The notes under the pieces were generated by a model. That model ran no database searches. It worked only from the letters and a program-made list of their open reading frames with translations, and was not told the origin of the DNA. Made by a program: the position numbers and the translations under genes. DNA of 39,854 nucleotides from contig JALFIB010000051.1 in the NCBI GenBank assembly GCA_022776305.1, positions 1 to 39,854 of the forward strand, given 5' to 3'. This document shows, one piece after another, positions 19,879 through 28,050 of this stretch (positions are counted from its first letter, which is position 1; each line of letters begins with the position of its first letter). The stretch is from Lachnospiraceae bacterium (GTDB taxonomy: Bacteria; Bacillota; Clostridia; Lachnospirales; Lachnospiraceae).

Positions 19879-20264
19879 CTCCTGTATCTACGAAATGCAC
19901 TGACCAGCAGCTGCTGTGGAATCTCCGAATCCAAAAGCTCCGGGATCTCATTGGGAGAAAGGTACGCCTGTCCTCTCTGGCGGATCACCAGCTGTCTTGC
20001 TGCATCGATCAGCTTGCCCGGCTTTACATCTCTGGGGCAGCGCTCCACGCAAGCAAAACAGGAAAGGCATTTCCATAAGGATTTGGAATTGACCAGTGAC
20101 TCAATGTCTTCATTCACTACGTAAGATACAAATTGGTGAGGTTTAATGTCCATCTCATTGAAGGACGGGCAGGATGCGGAACACTTCCCGCATTTCATAC
20201 ATTTCAGGGGATTTACCCCGCTGATCTCTTTGATCTGTTCTGCTCGCGTTTTTTCGGTACTCAC
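19875..20264 (-). CDS. hdrC: HdrC-like 4Fe-4S subunit
   Basis: CMKCGKCSASCP and CLSCFACVERCP; 4-bp overlaps with hdrA and hdrB. Confidence 0.9.
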   Translation of the reverse strand: MSTEKTRAEQIKEISGVNPLKCMKCGKCSASCPSFNEMDIKPHQFVSYVVNEDIESLVNSKSLWKCLSCFACVERCPRDVKPGKLIDAARQLVIRQRGQAYLSPNEIPELLDSEIPQQLLVSAFRRYRR

Positions 20265-21058
20265 TGGTTTTCCACCTCCTCTTTCACCCCAAGTGCTTCT
20301 GCCAGAAGTTCTGTAAAATAATAAACCGGAAGCTTGCCGTTTCCATTGGAGTTCAAATTATACATACAGAGCGGACAGGCTGTGATCATCATCTCTGCGC
20401 CAAAGCCCGCAGCACTGTCCATGATCTTTTCACACATGGTTCCTGCCATCTCTTTTTCTTTCAGTGAAATATATCCACCGCAGCATTCATTGCGGTATGG
20501 ATAAACCACCGGTTCCCCACCGATGGCACGGATAAAGTCTTCCATGATCTTCGGGTTTTCCGGATCATCAAAAGCCATGATCTTGCCGGGGCGCAGCAGC
20601 AGGCAGCCGTAATATGCGCCTATCTTTTTCCCGGTAAGCGGGCTGACCACCTTCTTTTTCAGCTCATCAAACCCTACTCTGTCCCGGAGCACCTCAAGGA
20701 AGTGGAGCACGGTGGTCTCGCCGGCATAGGCTTCCGGAAGCTGCATATAATTATTCGCTCTTGTCCGGATATCCTCCACATTTTTCATATCATCGTTTAC
20801 ACGTTTGATCACATGGTGGCATGCAGAACAGAGTGTAACCAGATCCTGCCCTTTTTCCTTTGCTTCATTCAATGCCCTGACAGAAGACAGTTTTGTCGCA
20901 ATCTCATCGGAACCGAGAGGATAGACACCGCCGCAGCATTGCCAGTTCTCGATCTCCTCCAGTTCAAATCCAAGTACCTGAGCAGAAGCCCTGGCATACG
21001 CATCCAGTGTTTTCGCTTTTGTCCTCAGCGTACATCCCGGATAATAGCTGTACTTCAT
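20261..21058 (-). CDS. hdrB: HdrB-like subunit with two CCG domains
   Basis: YYPGC...WQCCGG...CSACHH and YYGC...NECCGGY...CPLCMYN. Confidence 0.92.
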   Translation of the reverse strand: MKYSYYPGCTLRTKAKTLDAYARASAQVLGFELEEIENWQCCGGVYPLGSDEIATKLSSVRALNEAKEKGQDLVTLCSACHHVIKRVNDDMKNVEDIRTRANNYMQLPEAYAGETTVLHFLEVLRDRVGFDELKKKVVSPLTGKKIGAYYGCLLLRPGKIMAFDDPENPKIMEDFIRAIGGEPVVYPYRNECCGGYISLKEKEMAGTMCEKIMDSAAGFGAEMMITACPLCMYNLNSNGNGKLPVYYFTELLAEALGVKEEVENQ

Positions 21059-21074
21059 AATCCTTTCTTCCTTT

Positions 21075-22022
21075 CTATAATTCGATCTGTGCGATCACTG
21101 CTTTCAATGCATCTGCACTGGCCTGCAGTTTTGCGATCTCTGCTTTATTCATACGCATAGGGATCTTTCCCTGAATTCCGTTCGGTCCGAGAAGTGTCAA
21201 AGTACTAAGACAGACATCCTCGATACCGTACTCACCGTGCATCATGGAAGAAACGGTTGCGATAGAATCTGATGCCGCATTTACCCTGGAACAGATCTGG
21301 CAGACGGCTCTTGAAACTGCATAGAAGGTTGCACCCTTGTTTGCGATAATGGTTCCGCCTGACTTCTGTACGTAAGTCAGCATAGCATCTTTATCTAATT
21401 CTTTAATGTCTCTGCCTTTTGATTTCATCACTTCATAAAACTCATCTACGCTGACACCGGAAATATATGCGCCGGACCATGGAATAAAAGAAGTGTCCCC
21501 GTGCTCTCCGAATACATATGCGTGGATATTTTTCTGTGCAACGCCGAAATGGTCGGAAAGACCGAATTTCAGGCGGGCAGTGTCAAGTACCGTACCGGAA
21601 CCGATGATCTGTCTCTCCGGCAGGCCTGAAATTTTCGTAAATACGTAAGTCATAATGTCCACCGGATTGCTTACAATAATGTAGATCGCATTGGGAGCTG
21701 CCTTTACGATCTCCGGCGTAATGCTCTTTAAAATATTAACGTTTGTCTGGGTCAGCTCAATCCTTGTCTGTCCCGGTTTACGTGCAATACCGGATGTGAT
21801 GATCACGATATCAGAGTCCTTTGCATCCTCATACTCTCCGGCTACAATAGAAATAGGATCACGGAAACATGTTCCCTGCTCAATATCCATGACCTCTCCT
21901 TTAACCTTCTCTTTGTTAATGTCGATCATGACAATCTCAGATGCAATGTTCTGTCCAGACAATGTGTACGCAATTGTGGCACCTACGCTACCGGCACCGA
22001 TGATAGTAACCTTACTACTCAT
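21075..22022 (-). CDS. mdh: LDH/MDH-superfamily 2-hydroxyacid dehydrogenase, probably malate dehydrogenase
   Basis: VTIIGAGSVGATIAY; GIARKPGQTR (Arg at the specificity position); GEHGDTSFIPWS catalytic His. Confidence 0.75.
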   Translation of the reverse strand: MSSKVTIIGAGSVGATIAYTLSGQNIASEIVMIDINKEKVKGEVMDIEQGTCFRDPISIVAGEYEDAKDSDIVIITSGIARKPGQTRIELTQTNVNILKSITPEIVKAAPNAIYIIVSNPVDIMTYVFTKISGLPERQIIGSGTVLDTARLKFGLSDHFGVAQKNIHAYVFGEHGDTSFIPWSGAYISGVSVDEFYEVMKSKGRDIKELDKDAMLTYVQKSGGTIIANKGATFYAVSRAVCQICSRVNAASDSIATVSSMMHGEYGIEDVCLSTLTLLGPNGIQGKIPMRMNKAEIAKLQASADALKAVIAQIEL

Positions 22023-22052
22023 AGTTTCATTCTCCTTTTTGTCTTCGATTTT

Positions 22053-22167
22053 TTATTTTTTGATACATTGCTTATGCGTGGCAGGGTACAAAAGATGCCA
22101 TACGGATCGTGGTAAAAAAAGAGTGGCTGCTACTCCCGCAGACACACATTCATAACCGTAAGGCACC
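22053..22167 (-). ncRNA. Candidate structured 5' leader of the mdh-hdr-flx-frd-fum operon
   Basis: RNA arms GGUGCCUUACGG (22167-22156) and CCGUAUGGCAUC (22105-22094) pair over 11 of 12 positions (one G-U). Confidence 0.45.
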
Positions 22168-22202
22168 TCCCTATCACATTGTAATATCTATTTGCTATGT
22201 TT

Positions 22203-22231
22203 AGGATAGCAGATTGTTATTATTTTGTCAA
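22203..22231 (-). promoter_or_regulatory. Sigma-A-type promoter for the mdh-hdr-flx-frd-fum operon
   Basis: TTGACA (22231-22226), 17-bp spacer, TATCCT (22208-22203). Confidence 0.75.
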
Positions 22232-22283
22232 TCTATATCTAGACGATTAATAGATAAAAATATAGAGAAAAATCTTAATATTA

Positions 22284-23207
22284 TTATGCAAAAATCCTCA
22301 TTGCATTCTTAAAACATATTTTTTCCAGCTGGTCATACGTAAATTCCCTGTGCAAATAGTCAATAACCATCTGGATTCCCGCATAATCCTTCCATTCCAG
22401 GCTTCCTTCGATCCCGTCAAAATCAGAGCCGAGGGCGAGGGATTCGATTCCCGCACAGCGCACGATCTGTTTTGCATGTTCCATGACCATTTCACAGGTG
22501 GAATTTCGCTCTATTTTGTTTAAAAATTCACAAAAATAATTCAGCCCTATCACGCCGCCCTGTTCCCCTATGGCACGCATCATCTCATCGGTCAGATTCC
22601 TCGAGTTGTCACAGATGCTTCTGGCGCAGGAATGAGAAGCTACAATAGGCTTATTCGTCGTGCGGATCACATCCCAGAATCCTTCGTCTGACAAATGGGA
22701 TACATCAACCACCATTCCAAGCTCGTTCATCCGCAATACCGTTTCAAAGCCAAAATTTTTCAATCCCCCTCCTACTTCATGGGGATATCCAATCTCATTC
22801 TCATAATTCCAAGTCAGGGTCATCAATCGGACTCCATCCTGATACAGGTCATCTAGCCTTCCCAGATTCCCTTCCAGAACTTCGCCACCTTCCACTGTGA
22901 CAATTGCAGAAATTTTCCCTTCCACTTCGTTTTCTAAAATCTCTTTCCCGTTTCTTGCCTGTGAGATCAGGGAACTGTTTTTTGCAAGCTCCTTCAGCAG
23001 ATATCCGTAAAGCTGGCGGTATCTTTCATACGGTGAAACATGCATCTCCTCGCAGGATTTCTGGTCCAAAAAAATAGCAAAGCATTGTGCAAAAGCTTCT
23101 CCTTTCTTCATTTTTTGAAGATCCACCTGAAGATCATTTTTATACAATTCTTTTTTTCCTGTTTCACACTCAAAAATTGTATCACAATGTAAGTCAAATA
23201 TTTTCAT
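22284..23207 (-). CDS. Membrane (renal) dipeptidase family M19
   Basis: IFDLHCDTIFE, VEGGEVLEGNL, DVSHLSDEGFWDV, ASHSCARSI, GSDFDGI. Confidence 0.92.
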   Translation of the reverse strand: MKIFDLHCDTIFECETGKKELYKNDLQVDLQKMKKGEAFAQCFAIFLDQKSCEEMHVSPYERYRQLYGYLLKELAKNSSLISQARNGKEILENEVEGKISAIVTVEGGEVLEGNLGRLDDLYQDGVRLMTLTWNYENEIGYPHEVGGGLKNFGFETVLRMNELGMVVDVSHLSDEGFWDVIRTTNKPIVASHSCARSICDNSRNLTDEMMRAIGEQGGVIGLNYFCEFLNKIERNSTCEMVMEHAKQIVRCAGIESLALGSDFDGIEGSLEWKDYAGIQMVIDYLHREFTYDQLEKICFKNAMRIFA

Positions 23208-23362
23208 GTCTTCCTTTCCCCTATGCGCCCTTCTCCTGCTTTCTTATTTTTTATCCATTCATAATCAGGCAGAATTTCACAAAACTGGCATAGGCTTCCA
23301 CTGAATCGTTACGAATTTCTCTTTATCATACCATAATTTTGCGAAACATAGGCAACAAAATA

Positions 23363-23390
23363 CCGAAGTGCATCAAACTTTGCACTTCGG
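23363..23390. terminator. Intrinsic terminator hairpin downstream of the MarR gene
   Basis: CCGAAGTGCA-TCAAACTT-TGCACTTCGG, perfect 10-bp stem. Confidence 0.7.
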
Positions 23391-23430
23391 CATTTCTGAA
23401 AAATCTATATGAACGGACTTTCCATACGTC

Positions 23431-23928
23431 CTATTGTTCCTTCTCCTCCAATACGCTGTTCATCACATCATCGAACTTCTTCATCTGCTGAAGAAGTTCG
23501 ATAAAATTCTCTTTTCCAAAGGTTTTAATGATCGTCCCATAGTATTCCTTCAGGATCTCCTCCTGCTCCTGCAGCCACCGTTCTCCGGTTTCCGTGAGTA
23601 TCACATAGGTACCCTCATTGCCATTTCCATCATGGGACCACAGAACCAGTCCCCTGTCTTTTAAATCCCCTGCTACCTTAGACGCCTGATATATTTCCAG
23701 CTCCATTTTTTCAGCCAGTTTCCTCAAATAGACTTTGGGAGAACCATGATCAGAAGCAGTGCTCTGCGATGCAACAATATGCAAAGCTATGTATTCCGGA
23801 ATCGTCAATTTTTTAAAGATCTGATTGAATTTTCCTTTATTCATAAGATAATGGCGATACGTCATCTCAGCTGACAGCTTACCAATCTCATTCTTATCTA
23901 TTTCTATATTCTTCTGTGTACCCGTCAT
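23431..23928 (-). CDS. MarR-family transcriptional regulator
   Basis: 165 aa, winged-helix-like YLRKLAEKMELEIYQASKVAGDLKDRGLV...ILTETGERWL. Confidence 0.75.
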   Translation of the reverse strand: MTGTQKNIEIDKNEIGKLSAEMTYRHYLMNKGKFNQIFKKLTIPEYIALHIVASQSTASDHGSPKVYLRKLAEKMELEIYQASKVAGDLKDRGLVLWSHDGNGNEGTYVILTETGERWLQEQEEILKEYYGTIIKTFGKENFIELLQQMKKFDDVMNSVLEEKEQ

Positions 23929-23990
23929 TATGAACCGCTCCTTTCTGTTATTTTACCTCTGGTATCTTTTGGATATCTTATATATGGATT

Positions 23991-24017
23991 GGGAGCAACC
24001 CTTCCAAAGCTGCTCCC
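23991..24017 (-). terminator. Hairpin downstream of groEL
   Basis: GGGAGCA...TGCTCCC inverted repeat just after the groEL stop; weak U tract. Confidence 0.5.
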
Positions 24018-24024
24018 GTTTGTA

Positions 24025-25671
<1,647 letters not shown>

Positions 25672-25695
25672 CTATATTGACTTCTATGATCCAGC

Positions 25696-25980
25696 CTATT
25701 CTACAATGGCAATAATGTCATCATGGCTTACGATCACATATTCTTCCTCATCCAGTTTCACTTCTGTGCCGGCATACTGGGAATAAATCACTTTATCTCC
25801 AACCTTTACCTGCATCTTTGTGGTCTTGCCGTCTGCTTCTGTCCCCGGGCCTACTGCAATGACAACTGCTGTCTGTGGTTTTTCTTTGGCACTGTCTGGC
25901 AGGATAATTCCAGATTGTGTCTTTTCTTCTGCTGCTTCCTGCTGCAAAACAACCTTGTTTCCCAATGGTTTCAATTTCAT
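25696..25980 (-). CDS. groES: Co-chaperonin GroES
   Basis: MKLKPLGNKVVLQQ...GIILPDSAKEKPQTAVVIAVGPG; directly upstream of groEL. Confidence 0.97.
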   Translation of the reverse strand: MKLKPLGNKVVLQQEAAEEKTQSGIILPDSAKEKPQTAVVIAVGPGTEADGKTTKMQVKVGDKVIYSQYAGTEVKLDEEEYVIVSHDDIIAIVE

Positions 25981-26004
25981 AAAATAACCTGCCTTTCTTT
26001 TTTG

Positions 26005-26031
26005 TTAGCACTCGAATTTAGTGAGTGCTAA
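26005..26031. promoter_or_regulatory. CIRCE element (HrcA operator)
   Basis: Exact TTAGCACTC-N9-GAGTGCTAA upstream of groES. Confidence 0.97.
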
Positions 26032-26041
26032 TTCATGTTCA

Positions 26042-26073
26042 AAAATATATACCTCCTGCGAGGTACATATTTT
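26042..26073 (-). other. 14-bp hairpin in the groESL leader
   Basis: RNA AAAAUAUGUACCUC-GCAG-GAGGUAUAUAUUUU (one G-U pair). Confidence 0.6.
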
Positions 26074-26099
26074 AATTTTGAACTGTTTATTTTTAAATG

Positions 26100-26127
26100 A
26101 TTATAGCACTTGACTGTATTTTGTCAA
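26100..26127 (-). promoter_or_regulatory. groESL promoter
   Basis: TTGACA (26127-26122), 16-bp spacer, TATAAT (26105-26100). Confidence 0.85.
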
Positions 26128-26206
26128 TAGAGTTTATATTTTTTTTATAATTATCAGATTCCTCCTGTTATTTGAACAAGTCTTTCAATTTTCTTCTAAC
26201 GCAGGA

Positions 26207-26249
26207 ACCGCCGCAGATGTGATGGATTTTTCATCATCTCTACGGCGGT
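26207..26249. terminator. Hairpin downstream of the ptsI fragment
   Basis: ACCGCCGCAGATGTGATGG...CATCATCTCTACGGCGGT; 11-bp basal stem plus inner helix; no strong U tract. Confidence 0.4.
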
Positions 26250-26266
26250 ATATATGCCATGTTATT

Positions 26267-26608
26267 CTAGAAAGCTTCCCTTATTGCTTTACGCACCGGC
26301 AGAACACAGCCTGGGGATACAGATAGTTCATCCACTCCCATTTTCAAGAATGTCTCTGTCAGTGTCGTATCCGCACCCAGTTCTCCACAGATGCCCGCCC
26401 AGATCCCTGCTTTGTGGGCATTCTTTACTACAGTCTCGATCAAGCGCAGCACAGCTGGGTGATGAGGATCATAGAACTCATCCAATTTGGCATTCTGACG
26501 GTCAATGGCCAGTGTATACTGGGTCAGGTCATTTGTGCCGATACTGAAAAAGTCTACCAGATGTGCCAGCTCATCGCTCATCACAGCGGCTGCCGGAGTC
26601 TCGATCAT
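26267..26608 (-). pseudogene. ptsI: 3' fragment of ptsI (PTS enzyme I)
   Basis: MIETPAAAVMSDELAHLVDFFSIGTNDLTQYTLAIDRQN...AGICGELG is the enzyme I C-terminal region; in-frame stop directly upstream. Confidence 0.85.
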
Positions 26609-26611
26609 GAG

Positions 26612-26640
26612 ATATTATCACAACTTCCAAAAATCGTCAA
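26612..26640 (-). promoter_or_regulatory. Putative promoter abutting the ptsI fragment
   Basis: TTGACG (26640-26635), 17-bp spacer, TAATAT (26617-26612). Confidence 0.5.
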
Positions 26641-26680
26641 GATTAATACGCTTTTTTGTGTAAAACTGCCAATTTTAATT

Positions 26681-27889
26681 TTAAATCCAGCTGCACAAAT
26701 AGGAGTATAAGAATTTCACTGCATCCATCATCACCCTTTCATCAATATCAAACTTAGAGTGATGGACCGGATACGGTTCTTCTCCTTCCCTGCCTGCTAA
26801 AAATACCACACGCATACCTGGAACTTCCTCCATATAGTAAGCAGCATTATCACCTACCAGAAAAGGCTTCTCGCCCAGATAAAACTTGTCTTCAAACATT
26901 CCCCTTCCTATTTCTGTACCGCATCTGACCAAATTTTCGTCATTGATGATGGGCGGAATTTTTTTTGTCAATTCTACTGTAATATGCGTTCCGCTTTCCT
27001 TCTCAATTTTTCTGGCTTGCTTTAGCAGTTCTCTATACACAGACTCGAAATCTTCCTCTGAAAAAGTCCGAAGTGACCCTTCTAAAACAGCCTGCTCTGC
27101 AACGGTATTTCGTCCTACCCCTGCCTGTAGATTTCCCAAGCCGAGAATGAAAGGGTATTTTGTCTTGAAAGAATCGTTGATCTCCCTTACCGCCACCACA
27201 AGACGTGATGCCCCGTACATGGCATCGATTCCTTCTTTATACTGGCTGAAATGGCTGGCCTTCCCCTGCACATGGATGGCAAGGCCTCCTATTGCTGCCG
27301 TAGAAATACTTTTTTGTATCTCCATCGCACGGGTTTCCTGATTTCCAAAATGGAAAACCAAAATACAGGACGGCTTTGGATTTTCCAGCGCCCCACGGGC
27401 GATCATGTACCGTGCCCCTTCCCCGGTCTCCTCTGCCGGTTCAAAAATGAAACGGACATTGCATTTCAAGTCTTCTTGATGTTTTGCCAGAACGGCAGCC
27501 AGGCAGAGTAATACCGCCGTATTGGCATCATGGCCGCAGGCATGCATATAACCGGGCTTTTCCGATGAAAATGGAAGTCCCGTTTTCTCCGGCACCGCAA
27601 GCCCATCAATCTCTGCGCGCACTGCAACATAGGGAAGCTCTTCCTTTACAGCCAAGTCAGCTATCACACCCGTCTTCCCCGTCATGCGGTATGGAATTCC
27701 AATGGATGATAACTGCTGTGCAATATACCTGCTCGTCTCAATCTCATTCATAGCGGTCTCCGGATGGCGGTGCAGCTCATGCCGCATATCTCTAAGCAAA
27801 GCTTCATACTCATCAAGCCAGTTTATCTGATCCATTCCGGAAATAAAACCGTTCTCTTTCTTTCCATCTTTTTTCTCCATCTCCGCCAC
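26681..27889 (-). CDS. M20-family amidohydrolase/peptidase
   Basis: RHELHRHPETAMNEIETS, MHACGHDANTAVLL, FEPAEETGEGARYMI. Confidence 0.9.
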   Translation of the reverse strand: MAEMEKKDGKKENGFISGMDQINWLDEYEALLRDMRHELHRHPETAMNEIETSRYIAQQLSSIGIPYRMTGKTGVIADLAVKEELPYVAVRAEIDGLAVPEKTGLPFSSEKPGYMHACGHDANTAVLLCLAAVLAKHQEDLKCNVRFIFEPAEETGEGARYMIARGALENPKPSCILVFHFGNQETRAMEIQKSISTAAIGGLAIHVQGKASHFSQYKEGIDAMYGASRLVVAVREINDSFKTKYPFILGLGNLQAGVGRNTVAEQAVLEGSLRTFSEEDFESVYRELLKQARKIEKESGTHITVELTKKIPPIINDENLVRCGTEIGRGMFEDKFYLGEKPFLVGDNAAYYMEEVPGMRVVFLAGREGEEPYPVHHSKFDIDERVMMDAVKFLYSYLCSWI

Positions 27890-27965
27890 ATCCTTTCACG
27901 CATCAAACAACCACGGTCTTTTTTAACTTACCATAAAACAAATTATCCTTCAATCCATTTTGCTG

Positions 27966-27994
27966 TTGACATTCCAACACATATGTGTTTAAAT
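27966..27994 (+). promoter_or_regulatory. Promoter of the metal ATPase gene
   Basis: TTGACA (27966-27971), 17-bp spacer, TTAAAT (27989-27994). Confidence 0.6.
27976..27989. promoter_or_regulatory. 14-bp perfect palindrome in the promoter spacer, candidate operator
   Basis: AACACATATGTGTT. Confidence 0.5.
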
Positions 27995-27998
27995 CATC

Positions 27999-28018
27999 AT
28001 ATGAACACTTATTCATAT
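27999..28018. promoter_or_regulatory. Candidate ArsR/SmtB-type operator
   Basis: ATATGAACACTTATTCATAT containing TGAA-N6-TTCA, just downstream of the -10. Confidence 0.65.
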
Positions 28019-28050
28019 ACTGATGTGTTATGACAAGGAGAACAATTACT

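Noticed and set aside
10678-22022. Interpretation as a sulfite-reductase or hydrogenase operon because of AsrA/AsrB- and FrhB-like subunits
   Set aside because: No siroheme sulfite reductase or hydrogenase catalytic subunit is present; the HdrABC-FlxABCD arrangement explains these subunits better.
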